NCBI GenBank assembly: GCA_033558025.1
Contig: JAUCEF010000017.1
Coordinates: 868,001-932,000, forward strand
Source: Phytophthora sp. 'mugwort'
Taxonomy: Eukaryota > Oomycota > Peronosporomycetes > Peronosporales > Peronosporaceae
Direction of reading: 5' to 3'
DNA: 64,000 nt
Shown here: positions 10,256-20,487 of the stretch, piece by piece
Numbering within the stretch: position 1 is the stretch's first letter
Layout of the letters: each line of letters begins with the position of its first letter
Notes under the pieces: model-generated
What the model was told of the DNA's origin: nothing
The model's database searches: none
The model's input: only the letters and a program-made list of their open reading frames with translations
Made by a program: the position numbers and the translations under genes

Positions 10256-10309
10256 ATTCTAATCATTTTTTTCTATTTCCAAGATATAAAGTTCTATCTA
10301 AAGCAAAGT

Positions 10310-11503
10310 CTAACTATTATAAAGACTTTTCCACCAGCCGAAATATACCCATCGATATATAGCAATCACGTTGTCGTACGAAGTTGAAGGACTTATGCGA
10401 AGGAAGGCCAGCACTGCCGTTTTAGTTTGTTTCGCAAGCCTGAGGACTTGGTCACGGTAGTCGCTCGCACTTAGGGCAAGCATGAAGCTGTCGGTCAAGA
10501 AGACTTTCATGAAGCTGACAAGTTGCTTCGCGTTTGAGTGCCGCTGTTTCGGCGCGTCAGACATCCAGAATGGTTCCTGCGCGTACCACTCAAACCACGT
10601 TACGTGAAAGTGAGTCACCGACGATCATTTCCGCTTGGGCTTGTCTGGGTCTTGACTGGGGGCCTGCTGACGTTTCTTCTGCTTGTCTTTACTGTACCCC
10701 CATCTTCCATAGCTTCTAGATTATCCAATCGCTCGTCTTGACGCTTGATGTGCATCATTAACTGGTCAATGCACTGCGTTGATGGTCAATAATCATGTTC
10801 GTGTCGCTTGGTTCCGTATGCGTTGCGGCGATTGCGGCGGCTTCTCCTTCGCTTGATTTATCGTTTGCATTTCCATAGGTATTTGCATTTCTACAGGTGG
10901 CAAGATGCGACGACCAGTCAAGCATCTCAGTAATCGTTGCTCCAGCATTCACAACAGCCGCCTCCAAGCGCCTGACGGCCAAAGCATCCACTTGGAGCTT
11001 CTTCATCGTGGGGTAGTGCAAGATGAGGTAAGTCATGAAGATATCGGCCACTTGCTAGCTGATATTGTACCTGGAGCTTCCCTTCTTGAAGCAGGCCGAG
11101 AACGCCATTTGCTGTATCTTGTGCTCCAGTGTCAAAGAGATTCAAGTTCAGTGCCCTCGCTGTGTCCTTCGTCTCGTAACCACCGAGTGCCTTACTAACC
11201 ATGTGATCGTCCCTGCTTGTGTTGAAGATGTAGTTGAACCTCTTGTTCGTTGTGCTCATGTTCCGAGCATCACGGTCGAAGATCCAGCGACGGGTGAGTC
11301 CGTCGCAGCCTCTTTACGTGCTGAGCTCGTCCGCGGTGAAACGAGTGATGACAAAGAGACCGTTACTGCAGCAGCAGCAGCGACACTATCGAGCATGCGG
11401 TTGACGTAAGAGTATATCATCGGCACGGCATTGACAGGGTCGGGAACAGCGGGACCGGGCGTAGCAATGGAAACTTGCGCAGAAAATTCGGAAGGGTGGT
11501 TCA
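10310..11503 (-). pseudogene. Crypton-like tyrosine recombinase, 3' part (split by Harbinger element)
   Basis: Minus-strand coding continues from the Harbinger insertion point at 11503: NHPSEFSAQ, then IYSYVNRMLDSV, a shifted block with a degraded HSFRR box (His in place of Arg), WIFDRDARNMSTTNKRFNY with the likely nucleophile Tyr, then a helical segment (MTYLILHYPTMKKLQVDALAVRR, here only its core LILHYPTMKKLQVD) and a conserved C-terminal domain (WFEWYAQEP, LVSFMKVFL, DYRDQVLRLA) ending at 10310. Each block has a counterpart in the copy at 17043-19236. At least three frameshifts are present. The HxxR and Tyr arrangement indicates a tyrosine recombinase; assignment to Cryptons rests on oomycete context and the absence of reverse transcriptase. 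Confidence 0.6.
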
Positions 11504-11674
11504 GGGCCGTTCTTAAAGAGGGTAGTTTGGGTTGAGCAGGTTGAGTGTAGTTTTGGGTGTGATGCCTGTTGCAGCCTCGATAAGGACGAAAGTAGAGAGC
11601 AGGAACTGGACCGCGGCCACCCGGTCTCCCATTGCACAAAGTACCATATCTGTCGCAAGCAAGCAAGCCGCTGG

Positions 11675-12882
11675 ATGGAAATGATTGAAACACTCTCGCG
11701 AGACGACTCCGACAATGATCAGCTACTCGAAGGACTTGCAGTGTGCGTTGCTGGTGCTAATGCATCTCTGGCGCTTCGTGAGACCTTCTACTATCGGACG
11801 CGGCTCCTTTGGAGCGAGCACGTCACTATTCTGCGGCTCGAAAAGAGCTTTGGGCGCTATTACCTGATGAACGAGGCGGCGTTCGAGCAGCTCGTGGAGA
11901 TGATTCGACCACGACTTGTCGTTGATGGTCACATGTCAACCGCTCGCACCGGAGAGGCTCCTATTTCGCCTGAGGTAGTCCTGCACTGCACGCTGCGCTG
12001 GCTGGCCGGGGGCTCTTTCCTTGGATGTGTGCGGTAGTGGGCACCTCCGCGTCCCCTCTTTTTATCGATGCCTTCACAAAGGTGTGACGGCTATCCTGAG
12101 TTGCCCCCTGCTAGACATGAAGCTACCGACAACGGCGAGTGATATCGAGAAGGCCGCGACCTCATTTACAACTTGCAGCACCGAGGGCGTCTTTGACGGC
12201 TGTGTGGTATGCGTTGATGGCATGTTGGTGCGGGTCAAGACACCAAGCAGAAAGGAGACACGAAACGTACGCTCGTTCTTTTCAGGGTATTACCATGCCA
12301 TGGGACTCAATGTGCAGGCCGCTTGTGACTATAGAAGCCGGTTCATTTTCTTTCTCAGTGGCCGCCCCGGGTGGATCGAGTGATATTCCTGCTCTCAGTC
12401 GCACGCCATTAGCCAAGTACATCGAAGAACTTCCGGCAGGGCGTTACATTCTTGGTGGTGGGGGTACGTGCCGTCGGAACACCTGCTGACTCTGTTCGGG
12501 GGGTTCTCAACGAGCGGTCCCTGCCAATGATGGCTATAATTTTTACTTGAGCCAGAGCCGCATCAAGATTGAGCAGGCTTTTGGCTTCATGACGACAAAA
12601 TGGCGGCGTCTTCGGTTTCCGCTTCAGGTTAGCCTAAAGAATGCTTCTAGGGTCGTAGTCGCGATTGCGCGGCTACATAACTACTGTATCGACCGTCGAC
12701 AGTACGAAGACCCACAAAAAGGCATCGAGAGAATGGTGTATCATGTTAGTTATCTACCAAGTCAAAGTCCAACTCTGACAGTTCCCGGTGTGTCGGAGTT
12801 CCACAATCAAATGGTCTCTTTCATCCGCGACTGCGGGCTGAGTAGACCGCAGCGCAATGTGCAGCGTAAGCCTCGGGGCTAA
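11675..12882 (+). pseudogene. Harbinger DDE (DDE_Tnp_4-type) transposase, inactivated
   Basis: The N-terminal half (11675-12037) shows YLMNEAAFEQLVEMIRPRL and LRWLAGGSFL, typical of Harbinger nuclease N-termini. The next frame (about 12021-12383) carries FDGCVVCVDGMLVRVKTPSR with the first catalytic Asp, and NVRSFFSGYYHAMGLNVQA. A third segment (about 12340-12490) has SSDIPALSRTPLAKYIEELP and RYILGGGG, where the second catalytic Asp is expected but is Gly. The last frame (12540-12882) holds SRIKIEQAFGFMTTKWRRL with the catalytic Glu. At least three frameshifts and loss of one catalytic Asp make it non-functional. The stop codon overlaps the stop of the accessory gene on the other strand. Confidence 0.85.
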
Positions 12883-14329
12883 ATGTATCTCTCTAGTTTG
12901 TATCTCTTCGTTTTGAGAAGTTCGATCTCCGTTTTGAGTTCCTATGCAATTTCATCGTCTTTCTCAATGCGGACTTGGGCAGCAGGTCACGCAGACGATC
13001 GCACACCACAAACCATCCCTGTAGCTTAGCATGCATCTCACTGGTAGTATTGGCCTGCACACGTGCCTAAGCCAGCTCACGGATTGCGTCGGCGATCTCG
13101 AAGCGCTGGCGCTTCGCTGTGGAGAGCCGTCCTTACTTGAGGCCGCCTTCGCTCGTTCAGAGTGCCCTTCGTCAAGATGTGCATTTTCGTAGAACACCTC
13201 GCTCGGCAGCGGTTGCTCGACGGCATCCGTAAGCTCGGTTTCTGATCCAGAGACAAACACAGATACAGCAGGTCGAGACGGCCGTCACAATAGTCGAAGA
13301 AGTCCGGGTTGTTGTGTCCTGAACGATTGAACTTCTCAGCTGGAACTGCATAATCTGACTATAACTTCTTCCACATATCCATCAAGCTGGCTGCGTTCAA
13401 CGGAACGATGACGGAGGGATCGATGTCGCAGTCGATCGAAGCTGGATGGACATCTTGAAACGAAGCTGTCCGTACTCCAAAATAAAATCGTCCGCAAATT
13501 CTTCTGCAACGTCTTCCCAGATCGTTTTCTCTGCCGAGACAGCTGCATCGAGATCCTTACGTGTGCGTGCATTGCCTATCAGATCGAATCGCCCTGCAAA
13601 CTGGTCCGAGAAGATAATATTGATCAGGCGAAAAGGGCATTGAATATGCTGTTGCTGTGAGATTCTGTGCGTCGCTCGCTTCTTGCTCATGATCTCTCCA
13701 TACGCTGCGTTGTTAGCCTTCTTCTGCTCTATCAACAGCATCATGTCTGCTTTTCGTCGGTTCTCGTAGTGGCTCATACCAAGGTGGTTGCATATTGCTC
13801 TCAACTCCTTAAACGAATACAGAGTTCCTCTTTGCCACCGATTTGAACCACACCTTCCACCACTTCAACACCATCCAACGTCACATTATCGCAGTTAAAG
13901 TCAACAGCAGTGCGATCTTCACGGCCGACAGGAACTTCACGGTCGACAAGGACTTCATGGTCGACGGGAACGCCACAGTCGGCATGCCCGTTTTCACCAA
14001 CAGAGACTTCACGACAGCCAGCGACTTGACGGGGGCCAGCGACTTGACGGTGAGCGAAAACTTCACGGTGTACAGCGACGTCGCGGACAGCAAGATCAGC
14101 GCTGGCTTCGGGGCCTTCTCCGTGCTCATAACAATCGGCGATCTTTGTGGACGAGACGGAGGCAGCGTCCTCGTCGTCACTGTCACTAGAATCAAGAAGC
14201 TCGGAGAGCGATGCTGGTGGCGTCGGTCGAGCGAGCAGATGGACATCGCCACCCTCCTTGTCGTTGTCCAACTCGATCTCGCGCCTTCGTAGTCCCTGCT
14301 GGTTTGCTGCCTCGGCGTGGCGTTGTCAT
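12879..14329 (-). pseudogene. Harbinger accessory protein (possible Myb/SANT-like DNA-binding protein), broken
   Basis: Reading from an ATG at 14329-14327 (MTTPRRGSKPAG) through a frameshift into 14271-13801 (SLSELLDSSDSDDEDAA, then short repeats based on VDREVPV), a second shift into 13804-13397 (ELCIR, then LRAICNHLGMSHYENRRKA, a SAP-like look), then FNRSGHNNPDFFDYCDGRLD, and finally a helical C-terminus (KLERYI) ending with TAG at 12881-12879. Harbinger elements normally encode a Myb/SANT-like partner that recruits the transposase to the ends; position, size and the Trp/Phe-rich SGHNNPDFFDYCDG block fit that role, but the domain identity is not proven. An 18-nt repeat lies near 13920-13990. 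Confidence 0.5.
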
Positions 14330-14556
14330 GATGAAGCTTCTTGTGACTGGCAAAGCGAGAGGGCGCATTGTTTAGTTCCGTCGCAATTTAGGTTTTGCGA
14401 CAAAACTACCCGGACACGAGCTCTACCCCTTCTGCAGCCGGGGGTTGAGCCTCTATCTCCAGACTACCACGCAGCCCTAAACGCTGAGCGCCGCGTAGCG
14501 CATAGACTACCGCGGAGCCCAAAACACTACAAACTACCTGTCGTTAAGAACGGCCC

Positions 14557-15475
14557 TCAGGACCTCAAGTAGCGGCATCGCCGGAGACAAATCGACAGTG
14601 GCTCCGACAGATATCTCAGGCAAGTTGTCATCAAGGCGATGGACGGCGCAGCTTGTGTGATCAGAGTCACATCGATCCCGTAGAGAGGGCAGGTGACGAA
14701 GTCGGCGTCCGAGAGCAGCGAGAGCCCCTGCCCTTCGGACGTTTTCATGCGGATGAAGCGCACGAAGAAGACGTCCGACGCGTCGACGGAGATGTTCTCT
14801 TTTCGGACGAGCGACAAATCTGACGCTTGCCCAAACAGGTACCACAGCAGACACAGCAACGCATCGTCTTGGTAGTCACTAGATGAACTTGCTTCTGATA
14901 CAAAATACAACATCATCTTTTTCAAATCGCCTTTTGAGCACGGTGGAGCTTTGTTGACTACCTTTCCATCTCGCTTCATACAGAAGCTGTCGAGTGTCTT
15001 CCCCATGCTAAGCAACTTTGCTTTGACAATGTGTCGTCGCACGGGGAAGAGGTCAAACGGCCACATCTTACTCTGTCTATAATATTGCATTGCGGTATTC
15101 GAGCAAGTGCCTTGCCCTTCTTACTCTTGTTAAATGCGTACCAAAAATGTCCAATAGAACTACAAAACACTTGCCTGAATCGTCCTGTTCAATGCGTTGC
15201 TTAACATAGTCAATCTCAACATTATCACTCTTTTTGAAGGTGTTGAACGCCTTGATGGTTGTTTCTTTGGCCCGCTTGGTGTTGCCAGGCTTTAGTTCGT
15301 CTAGGCCCATCCTGGTCGGATAAGATGCAAATATGCAAGTGATACGCTCACTAAAATTTTGAATAGAGGTACACATATTTTTCGTTTCCCTCCGACCCAA
15401 TACGTCGGAATGACTGGAGTAGAGGACCCACCTATCCTTAGCTAAAACGATTGGCCAAAATGTTTTGACATACAT
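14557..15475 (-). pseudogene. Crypton-like tyrosine recombinase, 5' part (split by Harbinger element)
   Basis: N-terminal and core-binding part of the recombinase whose remainder is at 10310-11503. Frame 15475-15077 gives LDELKPGNTKRAKETTIKAF. A shift leads to AFNKSKKGKALAR, and 15090-14557 gives MQYYRQSKMWPFDLF, DDALLCLLWYLFGQASDLS and MKTSEGQGLSLLSDADF. In a neighbouring frame the sequence ends LDDNLPEISVGATVDLSPAM then PLLEVL, running directly into NHPSEF across the Harbinger site. All blocks align by eye with 17043-19236. Several frameshifts; no longer functional. Confidence 0.6.
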
Positions 15476-16318
15476 TATCTGATTGGCTGTTTATCGTGTA
15501 AAAATTAGTGATTAGGCGGATACCCCCATACAAAAGTTAAATATGGTCGAATAAGTGATCATATTCATCCATAGCATAAAATCTCCGACCTCCGAAGGGC
15601 TCCGACCCGCGCAGAGACAGTCCTAAGTAGTGTAAAGGTTGTGAATCTAACGTGGAGTTGTTTTTAAGGTTAGGATATCTATGTCAGGATGCGCACCCAG
15701 AGGGCGTGCTATAGGGCCGATTAGAACAAGTCTATAGACGGCGCCATAGGCTCTGAAAAGGCCTGTGGGCCGAGAAAACGGCTAAAACCTTTTCAGGCTG
15801 TTTTCCAGCCTACCACAGCCGCGGAGACATGTGAGCGCTCCACGGCAGATTAGCAAATGAGACCGCGGCCGAAAATCGGGGTCCACTATTTGGAGGGCCT
15901 GGTCTATTTTACAATAGATGTTACGCGTAAATACGCCAGCTAGTGAGTGCTCGCACAACACAGGTACAACCTCAAAAACGAGGTTTATTGAAATAGTTGG
16001 CTTTTGCTGCCGAGAAGCAGGAGCAGCCTCACTCTTACTTTATTTTTCGCAACGGACAAGTCGGCCGCCCACCCATTGCCCAAAAAAAAAATAGTTCGGG
16101 CTTACTATATATTTGTATGTATGCATGTTTGTGCGATACGCGGCCGCCTCTGCTGTTTATGCGTAGTGTGCTAGCTTGCGTCGAGGTTAACATTGTTGTT
16201 CTGCAAGGAGGTTAAGCTTTGTGTTCGATGCTGCACTCAAATTATATGTTTGCGTACTCTGTTATGATGGTAACTTTGCTGTTCCATTGGGAGGTTAAGC
16301 TTAGTGTTCACTACGGGG
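15476..16318. other. non-coding leader of Crypton-like copy and unassigned sequence
   Basis: Bases about 15384-15610 share an arrangement with about 19150-19380 beside the second Crypton-like copy: CCCTCCGACCCAATA, a TCTGATTGG block, a TTATCG block, ATATGGTCG and a GTGA..ATATTCATCC block, followed here by TAAAATCTCCGACC. This marks the common 5' flank of the element. From about 15620 to 16318 I see no gene. Confidence 0.35.
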
Positions 16319-16794
16319 CTACCACTCACCTACTAAAGCTCGTAGTACACCTACTAAAGATCGTAGTACACCTGACGTTTTCTCCTTACTCGATTGCTGA
16401 TTATTCTTCCGTGTCGTCAGCGAGTCCTCCTCCACAGCCTTGTCTATAAAGAAAGTCTTGAGGACGAGAAGGCGGCGCTCTTCCTCGAAGGCAGCGACAA
16501 GCTTCTCGTTCAAGTGGGTCTTCGGCTCCCAGGTTGGCTGCCAGTCGACCAGGTAGTATGTAACCCTTTTCTCCCGCTTCCAGTTCAGCAACTTGCGAAC
16601 ATAATGCACCGGTTCGTCCTCGCGGTCTTTGTCAATGGTCTGCTCCGAGGCGTCGTCATCCGCGTAGGCAGAAGGTGCAAGCCACTCCCGTATTTCTTTA
16701 GGTCGACCCTACGCTTCTTCCGTTCGGCGAGCGAGGCGATGATGACGTGGATCGCTTCGGGGAGAAGGCTTGAGGAGGCGACCGTCGTGTTCAT
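16319..16794 (-). pseudogene. chromodomain protein remnant
   Basis: Two minus frames form one broken product. The first (16794-16585) has LPEAIHVIIASLAERKKRRV. After a shift the second (16609-16319) has VHYVRKLLNWKREKRVTYYL, VDWQPTWEPKTHLNEKLVAAF and a charged tail. The YYLVDWQ..TWEP..HL...L motif is a chromodomain signature (chromatin-binding, often methyl-lysine). Chromodomains are frequent in retroelement integrases and other oomycete mobile-element proteins, and the setting suggests that origin. The partner domains were not found. Confidence 0.5.
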
Positions 16795-17042
16795 GGTAAC
16801 CGCAGATGGCGGATCGCCTCATCACTCACGTGAATCTTTTGCATCTTGCTAGCAGTAATGAACATTGTCTTGAATTCCTTCGCGGAGCTAACTGCATTCT
16901 TCGTAGGCCTCGACGCGGGCATGATGGCAGTGGTGCGCACCGTGGAGTTTCGATAGCAAAGTTCCCAGCGTCAAGAAAAACATCAAAACAAGTACACATA
17001 ACAATGGATGGTGAGGACGGCACAGAGGTAAAATATGCGTAA

Positions 17043-19236
17043 TTACGCAGCGGATATTAACCCAAGAATATTTGTAGTATGCACAGGGGCAGGGTCAACA
17101 GTGCGACCGGCGGCTTGAAGTTGCTTGTAGTGTTGGATGAGGGAGTTTAGATGTCCGGCCTTGTGAAGTTGCGCATTGACTTGAGACCTTCTGAGCCCCG
17201 CGGGCAGGGATCTCGTGCTGGGATAGAAACGACAGCAGCTCCTTCTCAGCGGTTGCGCCAAGCTCCAGGACATCGTCTCGGTACTGCGGCGACTTTTCGT
17301 CAAGCACGAACCCTTCAGCGAGGAACAGCTTCAAGAATGCAGCGACAAGCTTGCCGGTGGACCTCTATGTTTGGTGGAGCTGTCGGTCGAACTCGAAGAT
17401 GCGAGGCTCTTGGGTGTACCAGGAGAACCATACATCTTTCAGGTATGTCGTTGCACCCGTACGTCGCTTTTTTGGCTGGTGGCTCATTGGTTATGTTCTC
17501 ACTTGTGCCTTGCATCGTTGGTGCTAGCTGCGCCTCGTTGTAGACTTTAGCTTCCATAGTAGAAACGCGAACGTCGAGCTTGTGATTGACCTGAATTAAC
17601 TGCTCAATCAAGACGGCTTAATGAAGAAACATGGGGTGCTTGGTGATATCGGTCGTGCTGTCTTGGGTCTTGGGTGTGTCGGTTTGGGGACTTGCGCTCG
17701 TGTTAGGACACGTGCGTCGACCAAGATAGAAGGTCGTTGATGGAGTAGCCTTTCTCGCTGGCGCATTCTTCAAGTCGTTTGACAGCAGGGTTATCTGCGT
17801 TGAGACGCTTCAGGGATGGATAATGGCGCAGCAGGTAAGCCATGAGCGTGTCGATATCCCTCCCGTTCACGTTGTACTTCGCTGTCTTAAGCCCGTAGGA
17901 TGTGTTGAATAGCGCCGCTGCGACGGTCCGAATCTTCGTTTGGGTGTCGGAGTCGAATGGATCTAGCGACAAGAGCGAAACGACTCGATCGCGATCTCGA
18001 CCACTGAGGACACGAGCAACCTTGTGGTATTCAGACGGTGTGTTGAAAGAGGTACGCGAAGGCCTTGTTCGTCGCTGTCATGTTACACGCCCCTCGGTCA
18101 AAAATCCACTGCACACACATACCGGCTCCATTCGCATGCTGTGCCCCGCCGCGTCGAAAGGAATGTGATGTCAGACGCTCGGTCACACCGGCCGGTTTAG
18201 CGGCTCTCTCCAGGGCACGATTGACGTAGCTGTGGATGCCCAGTGACGAGTCAGTTGTCTTGCCTCCATCCGAGAGAGACGCTTGTAGCGGGATGCAAAT
18301 CCTGGCTGGTCGATCAAGTCGATAAGAGGCGTAGCAGGAGTCAGAATGGCTTGGGAAACGGCATGAGCTGCAGGAAGATGATTCAGCAGCGACGCCGTCG
18401 GAGAAGCTTGGGTCACCAGTGCAAGCGCAATCGCGAGCAGTGGGCATGTAGTGAAGTCGTCGTCAGGAAACAGCGAGAGGCCCTGTTCTTCGGCAGTCTT
18501 TATCCGCATGTTAAGCGCATGAAGAAGATATCGCCCGCGCCAATGGACAGGTTAGCCTTGCGAAGAAGCGTGAAGTCCGACGCATGCCCGAACAGGAACC
18601 AGAGTAAGCACAGCAGAGCATCGTCCAGGCAATCGGCGGAAGTAACAGCAGTCGAATAAAGATACACCATCATCTGCTTGAGCGCGTTCTTCGTGCACGC
18701 AGGAGCTTTATTAACAAAGGCTCCCGACTCTCTCTTCAAGCAATAACGCTCCTGAACTTGGCTCTTCTTGGGCAATCTCTTGTCAATACCTGCCCGATGC
18801 TGAGGGAACTGGTCCAGCAGCCAGTTCTTAGCCTGTCGGTAGTACTGCATGACCGAGTTTCGGGCTAACATCTTGCCATTGCGGCCCTCCTTGAAGGCGA
18901 GGTGCATGCCGAACTTGTCCAACACCGCTTCCATGACGATTGCGGCACGCTCGCGTGCATGGCCACTTCTAGGTACTCCCAAGTTACGTCTTCCTCCTCA
19001 AGGAACCTCAGAAACGAGCGAGCTGCACACTCGCGAGCAAGCTTCGTTCTGGTCGGTGCGAGGTCGTTCAGTCTCATCTGGCGTCGGGGATGTCGGAGCT
19101 TGGCTATTATTTGAGGAATATGCGAATGATTTGGAATTTGTAGAGGGATATCAATAACTTTAGGGCTCCCTCCGACCCAATATATCGGAGGTGTGACTGT
19201 GCGCTTTACCAATCCGGGATCTATCTGATTGGTCAA
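17043..19236 (-). pseudogene. second Crypton-like tyrosine recombinase copy, frameshifted
   Basis: Uninterrupted by other elements but frameshifted. Blocks in order on the minus strand: LNDLAPTRTKLARECAARSF and EEEDVTWEYLEVAM (19236-18865); NGKMLARNSVMQYYRQAKNW and DDALLCLLWFLFGHASDFTL (18982-18500); KTAEEQGLSLFPDDDFTTCP (18509-18183); IHSYVNRALERAAK, TSHSFRRGGAQHANG (HxxR), WIFDRGACNMTATNKAFAY with the probable nucleophile Tyr (18447-18031); LMAYLLRHYPSLKRLNADNP (17972-17703); C-terminal FLAEGFVLDEKSPQYRDDVL (17334-17095). Tyrosine recombinase chemistry and the lack of reverse transcriptase point to a Crypton. It serves as the unsplit reference for the copy at 10310-15475. Confidence 0.65.
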
Positions 19237-20487
19237 AATTTATCGCGTAGTTCAATCTGATTCGTTAAAACAAGATCTAATGTCATGGCAGCCAATTTAT
19301 TGGTCAAATAATATCAATAGTAATTTCGAGTATGGTCGGAGATGTGACGATATTCATCCGTATAACTATGCAGTAGACATACCCAAAAAAGCGTGTGTGG
19401 TACAGATATGCGATATTACTGGACATAATACCGTTCAACCCGGGCCAAGCAACGTGGAGGTTGCTTCCGCTTGGCAAATAATCGAATAGAAGGCAGAATT
19501 CATGGCAATTAAACCACGCGTAAACAGAATTAAAAAAAACACAGTCGTGCCTGAAAATATACCAGCAGATAGAGCAATCAGAGACGAACACAAGCATACT
19601 TGTCCGACATGAAACAGAAAATACTCAATGAAATGTGTCGTCGAATGTTGCGACCATTGAAAAGTTGCTTAGTAGGGCTCGTCCTGCAACTGCCAAAACT
19701 ACGACTAAGCGGCTTCAAAAATTACTGCAAGTTTGCGCTTTCAGATACTGTCAGCAGCTCTTTGATCTGACCTATAGATCCGATGCTGCTGCTGATTGAG
19801 TTTTACTGCATTTATACGGAATGGAGAAGTATGTGATAACAAAGAGATGTCGGTAGCTCACTTGCCTGCGCACCTCACCCGTGACCTGCGGTACCAATAC
19901 CGTCACGATTAACATGCCTGAGGTTGTCCATTTCCCACTGCCAATATGTCGTTTGCTGACGACCGTGACACGCAGCAAACGTTTTGTGTTTCTACCGTAA
20001 CGTGTGTTGTTCCACATACTTGACGTGCTGCAACAATTTCGGTTTCCATCACGCAACCGGATTGGGGCAAACAGATAGTGCATTGCAGTGAGTCGAAGGG
20101 CGCGGTGAGGCGGGTCGACTTTATCGAGGCGAATGAACTACGCCTTCTCCGTCGTCTAGCTAGCACTACTGTGATCTAAGCCTGTCTTGCACTATTGCAT
20201 CCTGGGACGTCCTCGAATCCTAGTGCTTCCGGAAATAGAAGCATCCATAACGGATGCTTCACCTTCCTTTTTAACCTCAATCTGCGGTGCAGTTCACGCA
20301 TTCTCCTTAGCGAATACAAATGGCATGCGTTCGCCACGTGCGTGATAGATTCTCCCCGCACTATTGTGTGGCACACGCATGTACAAAATTGACTTTGCCT
20401 TCCTAGCGCCATGGCTTGTTCTATGATTTTTTAACTGTGCTGTATGCTCCACCTGCTGCAGACAGCACGGACAGTCCGGGGGGAAAT
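19237..20487. other. element leader then intergenic sequence; no gene recognised
   Basis: The first about 150 bases share the Crypton-like 5' flank described near 15.4 kb. The rest has only short frames. A minus frame directly after the GH18 stop (20491-20294, non-ATG) contains a string matching the C2H2 spacing (CPCCLQQVEHTAQLKNHRTS followed by H), probably chance within the 3' UTR of that gene. Confidence 0.3.

Larger units (their letters stand above)
9011..10300 (+). other. AT-rich island with compact small reading frames, virus-like
   Basis: Base composition changes sharply from the GC-balanced surroundings to strongly AT-rich between about 9010 and 10300. The island holds several small plus-strand frames separated by short T-rich gaps, each gap carrying a similar motif (CCTGATATA, or CAAGATATAAAG, near 9258, 10025 and 10282). 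A perfect hairpin sits at 9227-9267. This organisation (compact, AT-rich, hairpins or T runs between genes, basic and zinc-finger-like products) resembles giant-virus, virophage or other large DNA-virus insertions rather than oomycete genes or the known transposons here. Several frames are broken, so it is a relic. Confidence 0.4.
11504..14556 (+). mobile_element. PIF/Harbinger element inserted in a Crypton-like gene
   Basis: 3053-bp element. The left end GGGCCGTTCTTAAAGAGGG matches the reverse complement of the right end (GGGCCGTTCTTAACGAC then GGTAGTTT), giving imperfect terminal inverted repeats of about 25 bp. The flanks carry a 3-bp duplication, TCA (11501-11503 and 14557-14559), the size expected for Harbinger. 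It encodes the two proteins usual for this superfamily in a convergent arrangement: a DDE transposase (+) and an accessory protein (-). Removing the element plus one TCA rejoins the surrounding recombinase frame without a shift. Confidence 0.85.

Noticed and set aside
10310..19236. DIRS/Ngaro retroelement as source of the tyrosine recombinases
   Set aside because: No reverse transcriptase or RNase H motifs were found between or beside the recombinase copies; a Crypton is simpler.
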